Positions 37,085-49,180 of a stretch of DNA of 64,000 nt are shown here, one piece after another. This DNA is from Bombyx mori (Eukaryota; Arthropoda; Insecta; Lepidoptera; Bombycidae): NCBI RefSeq assembly GCF_030269925.1, contig NC_085107.1:6944001-7008000 (forward strand). The letters run 5' to 3'. The notes beneath the pieces were generated by a model. It saw only the letters and a list, made by a program, of their open reading frames with translations, did not search any database and was not told where the DNA came from. Every line of letters starts with the position of its first letter. The first letter of the stretch is position 1. The position numbers were made by a program, and so were the translations under genes.

Positions 37085-38849
37085 TTACTTAAACTCCAGA
37101 CGTCTCCTTATCTATTACGCAGACACAGACCTTTCATAAAATCGAACTTCGAAACACGAGAGGCCTGAGGGTGCCTTAGGCCCAGATAGATATCCGTGAA
37201 TAAAATTCACAAATTATTCTTTTCAAATTACATTTTTTTTTTCAAATCAGTAAAGGCGCAAACGAATTAAGAAAAGCACCAGACACTAATTCATATAATT
37301 GAATGTTACCATGACTACAGCGTGAATATTAAAAAAAAGGTCAATAAAATTTCAATAAAGATTTTAAATACACATTGTGAATGAAATTTAGTTTTTTTTC
37401 GTCTATCTTTCCGTGTTTTATAAGTTTTTCTATTAAAGTCAAGAATTAAGAAAAAATCTAGACACTATTCCGTATAATATAAATAATGTCACCATGTTCC
37501 ACATTGACCACTGCATCGTGGGATATTAAATAAATTTTTATTAATGGTGGATGACATCAGTGGTCAATTTCAATAAGTATTTAAATTAAGCATAATAAAT
37601 TTAATTATTATTTTATTATGATTTTTATTATTATTATTGCTTTTTCGTCAATCTTAGAAGGTGTTTTAAGAACGAATGATACATAATAATTTACGGTCGT
37701 CAGTCATTAAAATTAGTTTATACAAAATTCACGGACAAGCAAGACTTCTCTAAAACTTTGTCTGGTTAAAGGAAAAGTTTAATTGTCTAATGATCTAAAT
37801 GTTATGCCTCTAGTCTTTTGTCTTAACTTTTCGTTTTCGGAGGAGAGTATAATCGAAATATGATTAAATTTATTTACACTTGTTGTTATATAATATTATT
37901 TTCTACGTTATTATTGTACATTAATTAGATAGCAAAATATTTCGACAGCCGAAGAATAACGTTACTACTACTTATATTATTGATGAAGTCTCTACTTCAT
38001 ACTTGAAATTCATAAAATTATCAATTCAATTTAGTTAAAATTAATAAAAATACTCAAGTGTGATATGAATCAGTATTATGAAAACGTTGCAATATATTAA
38101 TGAAAAAAAATATGTGTTGTTATAAGTATGTAATCATGGGTAGATTTTGTGTTATACAATTATCATTTTAATTATCATAGCACCACGAGTCGTATAGCTA
38201 CACATTGGGGGCACGCTTGTTTGATGTATACGGACATCTTTATTTCTGAAGCATTTATTCTGTTTCGGCTTGAAGACCGGGACATCTGTCACTCCACACA
38301 ATTGACACGGACCTCAAGATGGCTGACAAAATTCTCATATTTTCCGTGACTAAATTGTTGGCTGATAGCTTGTATACAAACGCAATAAAAAAAATTAAAT
38401 ATTAACCGTAACCGGCTTTTATTCTATAATATGAAAACAAACTAAGATTACCAAGCTTTAAATGTAGAACAGACACATAAAATCTTTTACACGATTTACA
38501 GTATACCAAGGATCTCATTACAAAGTAATAGTCGTTCTAGTTTATGTGAGATGCATGTTGTGGGGTGTGCAATATCCACACAGATAGCCAATTTGAGCCC
38601 TTTAGCGCTACAAACTCGCTGCCAGGTCACTGGGAGGCTGTCGTTTAATGAACAATACTATGTGTATTTCCTTATAGAGCGTTGACCTCAGGACATCGCG
38701 CCGCTAGAATTAGATTTAGTGTAATTACGTAACGCGACAACCGCTGAAGGTTCTGGTATACAGAAATCTGGCAGAATATAAGTTATGGAGATACGTTATG
38801 GAATTTTGTCCAGATTGTTTAGTTAAATTTAAATTAAATTCAGATTTTC
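37085..38849. other. Intergenic, nothing recognised
   Basis: Long AT-rich stretch. The 66-codon frame at 38149-38349 has no motif. ATT-rich runs near 37600. Confidence 0.4.
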
Positions 38850-39222
38850 GTTTTGGAACGAAGTTCCTTATGGGATGATGCGGAAGGATACCCCAACCGG
38901 GACAAAACGTCCGTAACGTAAGATTTTTATTATTTATGTATAGGCTTAGTATGATGTCTATATACAGTGTCTAATGTATAGTCTAGTACGTGATAACGGT
39001 TATTATTATTATTATTCATATAAATAGCTGTTTCTTTGTATATTATTATTATGTATTTTTTATAAATTATTGTGAATAAAATAAAGTTGATAACCTTGTA
39101 AAGTAGTTTTTTTTTATCAATAAAAAATCATAATAAAATTTTTATACCCGATTAGTTATTTTCTTTATACCTCGAATAGAACTTAAAATTAATATTTTTA
39201 TATTAAGGAACTTCGTTCCTAT
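38850..39222. mobile_element. Element bounded by GGAACGAAGTTCC palindromes, copy 2
   Basis: GGAACGAAGTTCCTTAT at the left and AAGGAACTTCGTTCC at the right form terminal inverted repeats; shares both end blocks with 10650-10915 in inverted orientation. Interior differs, including an ATT/TTA repeat at about 39000-39050. Confidence 0.65.
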
Positions 39223-39743
39223 CCTTTTTTTCTTTTCTTCTTATTTTGCCGAGGTCCGCTAACAAGTCTGCTTTGAGACGTCCGAAGGTTTGAATTGAAG
39301 TAACTGCTTCAAATATACAAATAAATGCATGAATTATATGCGGTAGATGCACGAGGATCAATACCAGTATTAACATATTTTTTTCTTCATCGTACCCGAT
39401 AAAGATTAATTAAATAATCTACCTATTCTAGATTAATAACCGCATACATTTTAACATTGAATAATCCGGGATCCTTATTTATAAAACTATGTGTAAAATG
39501 CACATAGATTTAAATTATGAATAACTCGATAAAAACAATTTGAAAACATAATTTTAAGAGGTCCTAAAATTAGGAATAAATAGATCCGACCGTTTCATTA
39601 TGATTTGCGAACTGGATAACAAGCAAAATTCGATATGTACCTATAAGTAATTGAGTAGTTACTACAATGTAAATATTAAGTTATACGATAACATTAATTA
39701 CTGTTAATTTGAGACACCTCAAGATTTAGAATTAATTTTTGTT
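39223..39743. other. Intergenic, nothing recognised
   Basis: AT-rich DNA without coding signal. Confidence 0.35.
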
Positions 39744-39996
39744 TTGTTTTTTTTATTGCTTAGATGGGTGGACGAGCTCACAGCCTACCTGGTGTTAAGT
39801 GGTTACTGGAGCCCATAGACATCTAGAGCGTAAATGCGCCACCCACCTTGAGATATAAGTTCTAAGGTCTCAAGTATAGTTACAACGGCTGCCCCACCCT
39901 TCAAACCGAAACGCATTACTGCTTCACGGCAGAAATAGGCAGGGTGGTGGTACCTACCCGTGCGGACTCATAAGAGGTCCTACCACCAGTAATACA
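39744..39996 (-). repeat. Bm1-like SINE, body and tail
   Basis: TTTATTGCTTAGATGGGTGG, CATCTAGAGCGTAAATGCGC, ACGGCTGCCCCACCC, GCTTCACGGCAGAAATAGG, GAGGTCCTACCACCAGTAAT; the tRNA-like head is absent. Confidence 0.88.
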
Positions 39997-41086
39997 CTTT
40001 CACTTTCACACTTTCACTTTTGATTAGTGAGTTTTGAAGAAAAAAAAAGCGCAATTATTGTCTTTTTTATTGATAAAACTACAGTCCGTCAATAGCTACT
40101 TAATAAAGAAAAAAAACAATCGGTTGACAAACACAGAAGACAACAAATAGTACATGATTAGTTGATATTTGTCTGTCTGTAGATAGTTATATAAAAGTTA
40201 TATGCTACGAAAGATGCGTGACTACTTTAAGTTTGCCCGATTGGTTTCTGAGTTCTCACATTTATTTCATAGAAAATAATAGTTTAATTATAATTAGTCA
40301 ATTGTAAATTTAAATATATATCGTTAATTTTCTGATGGTCTACTGAGCTTAAACTGATAGTAGGGCTTATTGTTAGCTCGAATAAGCATTTAATAAATAC
40401 ACTGCTTCCTAGTTTTGCCATGAAGTAATCTTGCATGACGGTTTGAAGAGAAACAATCGTTCTATAATAGTAGAACTATTCTATAATCTATACAATATTC
40501 TATAATAATTATCTATTCCATAATACAGTTGTATTGAACGGTTGTGTATTAAACGGCTGTTTCTTTTCAAATCGGCGTCAAAATGATAAGTGAGTAGTTT
40601 GTGAGTTCACCTACGTATCTAGAGCAAAATTACTTTTTGTATCCGTTTCGTCAGGGTCATATCCTACGCGGCTAAGTTTTTTAAATTGTATTGCCTAAGA
40701 AACATATTAATTACCTCTCCTCTTAATAAAATAGCGAGATGTTATTGACATCTAAATATAATATTTTGGAGAAGACGGCAATAGTTATTCAATACAATTA
40801 GAATCTATATCATGCGATGTTCATGGTTTTTGGAGATAGCCTATTGCCAGTGTGATATGCTCTATTCATCTAGGGAAATAAAAACTAAATGTTGTAACAG
40901 AATACCATTTACTATATAATATGAACAGTAAAGTATAATAAAATTGGTAAAATAGTAAAATTAATTCCACAACTTTTAATGAAAGTAAGAGCTGATCCTT
41001 GATGAACAAGATGAAAACTTAAAGAAAATCTTCAATTACCCTATACTGTTTGAATATTATTTTAAAGCATTGATCTTATTAGTATA
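39997..41086. other. Intergenic, nothing recognised
   Basis: AT-rich; short repetition of TTCTATAAT/TCTATAATA around 40460-40530. Confidence 0.35.
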
Positions 41087-41292
41087 CTAGCGACCCGCCC
41101 TCGCTTCGCTTCGGAAACATTAAAACACACATGAAACAAAAAAAAAAAAATTTTTTTTTTTTTAAAAAGTAGCCTATGTTCATCAGGGACAATGTCGGCT
41201 TCTAATGGAAAAAGAATTTTTCAAATCGGTTCAGTAGTTTCGGAGCCTATTCGAAACAAACAAATTTTTCCTCTTTATAATATTAGTATAGA
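41087..41292 (-). mobile_element. Lep1-like Helitron, truncated copy 3
   Basis: In plus sense CTAGCGACCCGCCCTCGC at the left and CTTTATAATATTAGTATAGA at the right; the interior is shortened relative to 22352-22779. An A/T homopolymer pair sits at about 41138-41162. Confidence 0.75.
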
Positions 41293-41319
41293 TATCATGT
41301 GCTCTTTTTATTTAATTAC

Positions 41320-41620
41320 TTCGAGTTAACAGCCTATTTACTGTTAAGTGGTTACTCATAGACAACACGGCATAAAGTCCGCTGAACTTTTTTATAGCTT
41401 AGATGGGTTTGACGATCCTACCTGGTGTTAAGTGGTTACCGAGGTCCCTAAATATCAACAACGCAAATGCCTCCATATTGGAATATGAGTTCAAAGTCTC
41501 AGTTTTATAGTACAACGGCTGCCTCACACTTCAAACGGAAGCGCATTACTTCATCACTGCAGAAATAGGCAGGGTGGTGATAATTACACGTGCGGGCTCA
41601 CGAGACGCCCCACCTCCAGA
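41320..41620 (-). repeat. Bm1-like SINE, diverged, with an adjacent second fragment
   Basis: 41390-41618 carries TATAGCTTAGATGGGTTTG, CTGGTGTTAAGTGGTTACCG, GAAATAGGCAGGGTGGTG. A second fragment just left (CTGTTAAGTGGTTACTCATA) suggests two insertions or a duplication. Confidence 0.7.
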
Positions 41621-42228
41621 CAGGAACATACGTTCTACACAGTTTTCTTCTAATAATTACGATACGAAGGTCATTAGTTGTCTTCTATAACTTTAGCCGT
41701 CAAGTGACGCACCCATAAAATGCAACACAATAAAATAGCATTTTACGCAATAATCGATACCCACAGCACCGGATAGGCCCTCGCCATCATTACTCGACGA
41801 TCCGCGAATACTAATAAGTGACGCGACACAAATTTCACGTTGAAGAATAATTCAGTGGTATTTTTTTATTTTTTTTTGTGGCGAAGGTGTTTCCCAAATC
41901 GTTTAATAAGTTTATGACCGGCTCGTGGTTTAGTGTTAGTTCCTGAAGAACATTCCATGTTTGATTTCAAATGATTATTCAAGTCAAGCATCCTAGGGTA
42001 CCACAGCGTTTTTGATGTCCACAGATCTAGGTTTCTATGTTCCTATTTTTTTTAACGAAGGAAGGATTATTGGTGTCCCTAAGGCCTTTCCAGTTTCACC
42101 AGGATAGTTGGACGAGCACAAACTCATCCAGGAGGGTGACTAGTTTCCATGAAGTAGGCCGTATGCATCTGTTAAGGCACTAAAAGATTAGTAAGAGAAA
42201 TATACATTTTTAGGTTTAAGGTTTTGTC
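41621..42228. other. Intergenic with one interspersed-repeat fragment
   Basis: 42075-42110 (AGGCCTTTCCAGTTTCACC) matches, inverted, the element at 60361-60560. The rest is unassigned. Confidence 0.4.
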
Positions 42229-42323
42229 ATCTTTTTTATTATTGCCCTTGTAGGCAGACGAGCATACGGCCCACCTAATGGTGAGTGGTTACCGTCTGTG
42301 GACTTCAGTAATTCCAGGGGCAG
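42229..42323 (-). repeat. LINE 3' tail (family of 53230)
   Basis: Minus orientation of the tail ending CCGTATGCTCGTCTGCCTAC: in plus sense TATTGCCCTTGTAGGCAGAC, then GCATACGGCCCACC and CCAGGGGCAGAACC. Confidence 0.75.
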
Positions 42324-42869
42324 AACCAATTTGTTATTTTATTATACACTTTTATTATACTGTTGGTACGCTATCTTAATTTAAGGTAACTTTAATACAT
42401 CTATATTACACGTACATGTAATATATGTAAATCGTGTGAGATTGTAGGACGTTCCTCGTGTCACGCGAGACGGGATTACGTGCGTCTCTTGATTGTACCT
42501 GTACATTGCGAGTAGCACTTTTTAGAGTAATAGGTCTTACTTTTATAAATCTCCTTAGTAACCGACTCATAATAATTGTAGTATTTAACATACAAGCTAA
42601 AATGAAGGTAGGTAATTTGAATGGATTTCTTTTTAATCGATTATTAATAACGAATGAAATGTTAAAGTAACAAAAAACGTACATATGTAAGTAAGTTTAC
42701 ATTAGGCCTTCCTTTTCGCATGTTCTTATCTAACTACATAGTTGGGATTAATAGGTTTTCTGTTCCATCAATCGACGTCATCATAGCCTCATCCTCGGAA
42801 TTGTAGATTGAAAAACTGGTTTATATTAAATTAGCAGGAGGATTAATTTGGTTGAATTAAAATGATCAT
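42324..42869. other. Intergenic, nothing recognised
   Basis: Overlapping frames on both strands (42406-42684) without recognisable motifs. Confidence 0.35.
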
Positions 42870-43397
42870 GTTCTGTGAGGCTGAGGAGTGTGAAAGGGAG
42901 TGGGATCCCTCTTCGGCTCCTCAGCGCAGAAGGCAAGATGGGTGGCGCGGACGAGAAGCCCCCGCTCAGCCCCTGTAAGGGCTGTCGGTCTGGTGGTGAG
43001 GCGGTGCAAGGTGGCTCCTATGTACCTACTGTCTACGGTGTGTCTCCCGAGACGACGTCCTTCGGAATATTCCCGAAGATAAAATCCCAACGTATCATCA
43101 GGATGGGTACCGGCGAAGGCAGATTTTTGGCCGCACTGCGGTATTAAAGATTTGGTGAAGCCGGTGTGGTGGAGCTCGATGGAGTTTAATTGGTAGTCGG
43201 CTTTGCGAGGCGAGTGCCTTGCACGCCTCTTTCAAGGTGTAGTCTCCTGCGAGGAATTGGGGGAGGTGGAGGGCATTGGCCCTCTTCGTCTCCATCTTCC
43301 TCTCTGGAGGCACCGAAGACTGACATAACCCGGTCCATTACCCCTTGACCGGATATCCGTAAGTGGATTCCCCAGCGTTATAAAAAAAAGGAGGGGT
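42870..43397 (+). repeat. GC-rich retroposon family D, copy 1
   Basis: Contains GGGTACCGGCGAAGGCAG, GGTGGAGCTCGATGGAGTTT, GTGTAGTCTCCTGCGAGG, TCTGGAGGCACCGAAG and GATTCCCCAGCGTTATAAAA with an A-run at the end. The same order occurs at 52341-52684. The partial frame 42875-43147 is best read as element-derived. Family name unknown. Confidence 0.7.
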
Positions 43398-43405
43398 AAA
43401 TTAAG

Positions 43406-43560
43406 CTCACTGAGTTTCTCGCCGGAGCTTCTCAGTGGGTCGCGTTTCCGATCCGCTGATAGATTCTGCAAAGCATCGCTCTTGCTTGGGCTAGTGTTAG
43501 CAACGTCATCAAGTTAAATCTCTGTGAGTTCACCTACCCAGCCGGTTACGCTGGCATAAC
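43406..43560 (+). repeat. Family B retroposon
   Basis: CTCACTGAGTTTCTCGCCGG, GGGTCGCGTTTCCGATCCG, ATTCTGCAAAGCATCGCTC; the 3' end is diverged. Directly follows family D. Confidence 0.7.
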
Positions 43561-44550
43561 TCTCTAATAAAGCGTAAGCTACTGACCGATAAATATGTAT
43601 AATATAAATAAAAACGATTTAGACCTTTAGGAGCTTTCCGCGTGACCAGATCTGCTTGCTTTGTACAAATCATTATCGTGTATTAATTATCTTCTTAATA
43701 AAATTAAATCAGGTCCTGTTTTTGCTGTTTATAAAATAACTCTGTATCTGTTTTATAAGAATCTATTGTCACTTAAACGACGGAGCAACACTTGGGATCG
43801 GCTTGAACGATTTCATCGATTTTTTAAACGTTACGTTTTGGGTGATAATTAGGAAAAAGTTTAATTGTGTGAATTTTTTGTTAGGAAATTCACTAGTATT
43901 ATTTCTAATTTTAATTCAATTAATCGCGGAGCGCGACCGTGATTCATAGTGGTCAATAAACATGAAAATAAATAGTCATATAGGAACCTTCTTAGTGATT
44001 CGCATCAACGGCCGCTAATCACCGCTTCTTCTTCGTTGTTCTACTAGATATTGACAGCTGTGAAACATCTATAGCATTTAAAAAAACCGTAGAAAATCTT
44101 TTTTTTTTTAATTCTAATAATTTCACTTGCCTTTTCAACTAGTATGGTTAATAATGATAAATAATAAAACTATACATACTTTTATCGTGCAACAAACAAA
44201 GATGCTTCCTACCCATTTTAATAAGAATCTTTGTGAAAACAGTACGAATATCAATGTAAACAAAACTACATGTAAAATGTGAATGGCAAATGACGACTTT
44301 TTACATCTCTGTCACGCGCTCACTACGTAATGCCGATGACGTAATGAACCATCATGTGTATCGTTTTTAAAAGTAATTTCACGACTGGATTGAAAAGGAC
44401 TTATTTTCATTATATGGCGTAATATTACGATAAATACAAAAAAAACTTTGTTTCTTTTTTTTTTGTTTCTTTTTTCTTTGTTTCTTCGCCAATAATGACA
44501 GATATAGACCATGGCGTGCTCTTAACTATCACCAGAATATATACTTCTTA
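43561..44550. other. Intergenic, nothing recognised
   Basis: AT-rich; frame 43661-43852 without motif; T/G-rich run (TTTCTTTTTT, TTTGTTTC) at about 44448-44485. Confidence 0.35.
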
Positions 44551-44632
44551 ACAGCCCACAGACGTCCACTGCTGGACATAGATCTCCCCCAAGCCTCGCC
44601 ACAAAGACCGACGATCTATTGAGGTTGACGGG
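44551..44632 (-). repeat. RTE-like LINE extreme 3' fragment
   Basis: CAGCCCACAGACGTCCACTG, CCCCCAAGCCTCGCCACAA: the same tail as 32925-33010, with an internal deletion joining to GATCTATTGAGGTT. Confidence 0.7.
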
Positions 44633-44820
44633 GAATATATACAAACATGCCTAATACACAATTATACATAGAAAACTGACTTTGTACACTTCTAAATTTC
44701 GTGCATAAATAATTGTATAATGTATATTATGTACTTTTTAACGCCCTTTATGCTAGTTGAAAATTTACACACGTATCAACGGACCGATGACAATATATTA
44801 ATTATATTACTTTAATCTAA

Positions 44821-45153
44821 CTAGTTGCCCCGCAGTAGTCGAAATTCGACTATAATTAATTGAAATTATAAGTTTGAACATCGTTAAGATTCTATTGTCA
44901 AAGACTATACTTCTATGATCACAGATTTCGCCAAGGCTACACTATTGACAAGTAATATTAATCTATTTAACCACACACTTTAACAATAAACAAAAGAGTA
45001 TATATGTGTGTGTGTGTCAAATACATGACAGCATTAGCATTGTGCACTCCTTCTCTATATTCTCTATCAGTGTGGGAAATTTCGTACCCCTCCGTCCGCG
45101 CAATTTTCGTAAAAAAGGGTACAAAGTTTTTGCTTCACGTATTAATATATAGA
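44821..45153 (-). mobile_element. Helitron-like element (family H2), copy 3
   Basis: CTAGTTGCCCCGCAGTAGTC at the left, CACGTATTAATATATAGA at the right; collinear with 9092 and 9935. Internal TGTGTG tract. Confidence 0.75.
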
Positions 45154-45326
45154 TATCCTGATCAGGCCCACACTATAAGAAATAAGTAATTTATAGTTCA
45201 GCTTACTATTTAACCATCTATATTTATTTATAACATATTTATTGTGTAGGAATAAGCGAAATTTTTCAATTAATCGACTAGAAAGAGTAAGTAAGCGGAG
45301 ATAATTTAAGTCAGACAGTGAAATAA

Positions 45327-45551
45327 TCTATACCAATATATAAATCTACAGTGGTTTTACGGATGTTCCGTTATAACTACTGAACCATACATCCGATTGA
45401 CTTGAAACTTGGTATCCATGTAGAAAATACATACATGTACTTAATGGATAGGCTAATATTTGTATGAGTGTTGGACTCCCTAATAATAATGACAATAAAT
45501 AATAATTTTAATTTTAAATGCCCAGCGAAGCGGGCGAGTGCCTACGGCTAG
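45327..45551 (+). mobile_element. Helitron-like element (family H1)
   Basis: TCTATACCAATATATAAATC start and GCCTACGGCTAG end; matches 33764-34012. Confidence 0.75.
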
Positions 45552-46639
45552 TGGTAAATAAAGTTAAATATCGAATGGTTTACACATTTAATTTTGTTTC
45601 TCGATTTGAAATTTTCGAAACACATAAACTACCGTTTATCGTTTAACGAGTGCCGCAGTCGCATTGATGATGGAAATGAACATATCCTTCCCGCATGGAA
45701 TTTCATTTGCTCGTCGGACTTTACTACATACGTCAATCGTGTGGTAAATGAAATTATCGGCATAAATATCCATAGTACATCCATGTATCTCATAATGACA
45801 TTAATGTCGGACATCTGATTTTATCTTTTAAAACGGAATAAGCATTTCAAATTAGGTGTATTTTTAATATGTACGCGGTCATCTTCGGTATATGATTCTT
45901 TTGAATTATTGACCTAGAAATAAACATATAGAAGTCGAGTTTCCAAGAAAAATAAGAGCTACATCTGAAGTATGGCGACAATGGACCGCATTTTGCAGCC
46001 AAAAATTACATTTATTTCGAAATATATATTAAGAACAGCTTATAGGTATATCAGTTCTAGTATAGATACAGTGTATTTTTTGTGTTTTTTTTTTATATTA
46101 TACAGGCGTGAAGTTTAGACGCGAGGTGTTCTATTGTCAATTCTTCGACAGATAGGCTCGATCGATCCTTATTGAGAGCCAGCCCAAGAGCAATGAGGAG
46201 TACCATGCTCGGAGTTTCAATATCATATTAATATCACAATATATTTACATTGTTTTTCTCTTTCCTATTGCTTTTAACCTGTACAGCGTGTACGGACACT
46301 AAAAGCAGATTTATAACTGTAGCGTTCCTTATAATTTGGCTGGTTATTTCAAAGTTCATCTTTATCTAAACGCAACGTAGTTCAAATCAGCTTGCAGAAT
46401 CTCAAAATCAGTTTCAGCTTAGCCTCTCTCAAGATTGGAGCTTTCCAATTCAATGACGATTCTATTTTCAAACAGCGTAGAACACGAGAAACTTAAAAAA
46501 AACTCTAATTCAATACTCTAAAAAAACAAATAAAAAAAACTATGTTACAAATATTATTATATTATTGTAATAAATTAATATGAATACATCATGTCGTATC
46601 GTTTCTAGTGACTTTTCAAACTACTTTTTTTTCATTCAT
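45552..46639. other. Intergenic, nothing recognised
   Basis: Frames at 45594-45818 (both strands) have no motif. A GC-richer patch at about 46120-46205 is repeat-like but unassigned. Confidence 0.35.
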
Positions 46640-46752
46640 TACGGTAGGCAGCGGCTTGGCTCTGCCCCTGGCATTGCTGACGTCCATGAGCGACGGTGAC
46701 CACTTACCATCAGGTGGGCCGTATGCTCGTCTGCCTACAATGGCAAAGAAAA
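46640..46752 (+). repeat. LINE 3' tail (family of 53230)
   Basis: GGTAGGCAGCGGCTTGGCTC, GCATTGCTGACGTCCATG, CCATCAGGTGGGCCGTATGC, TCGTCTGCCTACAATGGCAA plus A-run. Confidence 0.85.
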
Positions 46753-47184
46753 AATCATAACCCTGCTTAGAGTTATTATTTCTAATTGGACCCAAAACCA
46801 AAAACAGTGCAATAATGCCAAAGCTGTTTTATGTTAATTTAACCCGGGAAAGTTTGCTGCCTCCAAACCGGGAACCTTGCAACCGCAACCTCATTGTAAC
46901 CTAAATGTCTTAAGACACTTGTCGCCAAACTCCTTAGGTACGTGCTTAAATACAGAGTTGTTCTTAGTTGAATTAACTCAGGGAAACACACGTTTGAGTT
47001 GTACTAAAACTATTGATTAAAACAAAATACTGATTACCGATGAACTATTGATTAAATTAAAATAAAAAGTTCTGATCCTGAAAAATTTAAGACGTATTAA
47101 TATAATTATTTGTTACCGCCATTTTTTAATAATAATTCAGATTTACACCTGATATCTTGTAGTGGTTGATTCATTGGGCTTTGT
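46753..47184. other. Intergenic, nothing recognised
   Basis: No supported coding frame or element. Confidence 0.3.
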
Positions 47185-47410
47185 ATTGGCCACTTGACTG
47201 CTACCCGTTCGGGTAATTAGCCACAACTCGCCCACCTAATTATACCGTAAAGCAAATGGTCGTTAATTTTGAAGGGAAAATACAAGTAAGGATTTGACCA
47301 TTGTCTCAAGGTGAACTGCGGCATTGATCTTGTTATACTTTTCGCCTCCCCTATTCATTTAATACGAGGTGAGCCGTGAGATCATCTGGTTATGCATTGC
47401 AAATAAATCT
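47185..47410 (+). repeat. Very diverged Bm1-like SINE
   Basis: GTTCGGGTAATTAGCCAC, CCGTAAAGCAAATGGTCG, TGTCTCAAGGTGAACTGCGG, CGAGGTGAGCCGTGAGATC follow Bm1 order at low similarity. Confidence 0.45.
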
Positions 47411-47599
47411 TTCAAAAAATTCTCCTCTTTCTTGACATAATGTTCACGAATAAAGGTCGTGCCCAGTCTGAATATTCATGGCTCAATTCTTGCATAAAAC
47501 CTCTCCACGTCTTTCTATCCTCGACTTTCTTTACGGAGCTAAGTATGTCCAGGATAGTGAAGGAATTTAATTGGTTTAAAATAATGTTTTTTTTGTTTT

Positions 47600-47856
47600 T
47601 TTTTAGCTTAGATAAGTGGACTATCTCACAGCCCGTCTGATGTTAAGTGGTTACCGGAGCCCATAGACATCTACAACATAAATGCGCCATCCACCTTGGA
47701 CATAAGTTCTAAGGTCTCATTATAGTTACGACTGCCCCGCCCTTCAAACCGAAAAGCATTACTGCTTCATGGCGGAAATAGGCAGGGTGGTGGTACCTAC
47801 CTATGCGGACTCACAAGACTTGTAGGTGTTTTTACCCAAGAGGTCCTACCACCATG
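47600..47856 (-). repeat. Bm1-like SINE with an internal insertion
   Basis: TAGCTTAGATAAGTGGAC, GATGTTAAGTGGTTACCGG, GGAAATAGGCAGGGTGGTGG; a 22-bp insertion-like stretch (TTGTAGGTGTTTTTACCC) interrupts the usual CTCACAAGAGGTCC block. Confidence 0.8.
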
Positions 47857-48068
47857 TCTTAATCAAGTTGTGAACTCGTGAAAATTGACAGCGAATCTTT
47901 AAAAATAATCGTATTCTTTGTGGACAGTTTCTTAAATATTAATGTTTATATTTTCCTAAAACAAATTAAATCAAATACCAAATTAACCACTGAACACTAA
48001 TTGGGCAATCACTCATGAACTGTGAATAAATTGCAATTTTCTGTTGATATATATCTTTTATTTATAAA
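47857..48068. other. Spacer, nothing recognised
   Basis: AT-rich. Confidence 0.3.
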
Positions 48069-48133
48069 ATGTACAGTACAGTACAGTACAGTACACTATA
48101 GTACAGTAAAGTACAGTACAGTACAGTACAGTC
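48069..48133. repeat. Pentanucleotide microsatellite (GTACA)n
   Basis: About 12 units of GTACA with two interruptions (CTATA and TAAA variants). Confidence 0.95.
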
Positions 48134-48637
48134 TATTAATATCGGGTTAGAAAATCAAACATCATCATATTTCATTATGTTTAAAAACTTGTGAGATAAA
48201 TGTAACGTAAAGTTTTTGCGTTTAATCACATGGAAAATCAAAATTATTTTAAAGTTACATACTATTAAATATATAAGTCGATTAAAATCCATATTGTATG
48301 GGTCAGGAACATAATGAATTGTTGTATACGACCTTGAGTGCCTTGCAATAGCTCCGCGAGACAAGGTGAAATGGAAAATCAATTCCATTCAATTGTATCC
48401 CCAGCTGAGGTAATTTTCATTAATTATCTGCTAAAGTCTTTACGAGCACAGAGACGATTCACCTCAGTGTGTTTTATTAATTAGCTCTGTGGGAATAGAC
48501 GTACACAAGCTATACATTTCTATATAAAGTTGCATTTAATCTGAAGACGCAGACGGGCTTCGATTAGTTCTATCAAATATATTTGGGCTTCGTATGTAGT
48601 GAAGTAAATTATATTGACTTTTATTGTGACAATTAGT
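48134..48637. other. Intergenic, nothing recognised
   Basis: AT-rich; frames 48155-48388 and 48520-48717 have no motif. Confidence 0.3.
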
Positions 48638-48675
48638 AATAGTAGTAGTATTAGTAGCAGTAGTCGTTGTACTAA

Positions 48676-49112
48676 TTTTTTTTTATTGCTTAAGTGGTGG
48701 ACTAGCTCATAGCCCACCCGGTTTTAAGTGGTTACCGGAGCCAATAGACATCTACAACGCAAATGCGCCACCCACCTTGAGATATAAGTTCTAAGATCTC
48801 AGGTATAGTTACAACGGCTTCCCTACCCTTCAAACCGAAACGCATTACTGCTTCACGGCAGAAATAGGCAGGGTGGTGGTACCTACCCGCGCGGACTCAC
48901 AAGAGGTCCTACCACCAGTCATTACGCAAATTATAATTTTGCGGGTTTGATTTTTGTTACACAATGTTATTCCTTCACCGTGAAAGTCAATCGTGAACAT
49001 TTGTCGAGTACGTATTTCATTAGAAAAATTGATACCCGCCTAGGATTCGAACACCGGCGCATCACTCAACACGAATGCACCGGACGTCTTATCCTTTAGG
49101 CTACGACGACTT
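48676..49112 (-). repeat. Bm1 SINE, full length, inside a trinucleotide tract
   Basis: Minus orientation from the tail (TTTATTGCTTAAGTGGTGG) to the tRNA-like head (GGATTCGAACACCGGCG, TTATCCTTTAGGCTACGACG). It is flanked on both sides by TAGTAG-type repeat (48638-48668 and 49113-49171), so it inserted into a (TAG)n array. Confidence 0.9.
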
Positions 49113-49180
49113 CAGTAGTAGTAGTCGTAGTAGTAGTCGTAGTAGTAGTAGTAGTAGTAGTCCTCGTCGTCGTCCTAGAG
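49113..49180. repeat. Trinucleotide repeat (GTA/GTC)n
   Basis: Runs of GTAGTAGTAGTC passing into CCTCGTCGTCGTCC; the outer part of the array split by the SINE at 48676-49112. Confidence 0.9.

Noticed and set aside
42875..43147. 90-codon ORF as a host gene
   Set aside because: It lies inside a repeat (family D) that recurs, 5'-truncated, at 52341-52684 with an A-rich end.
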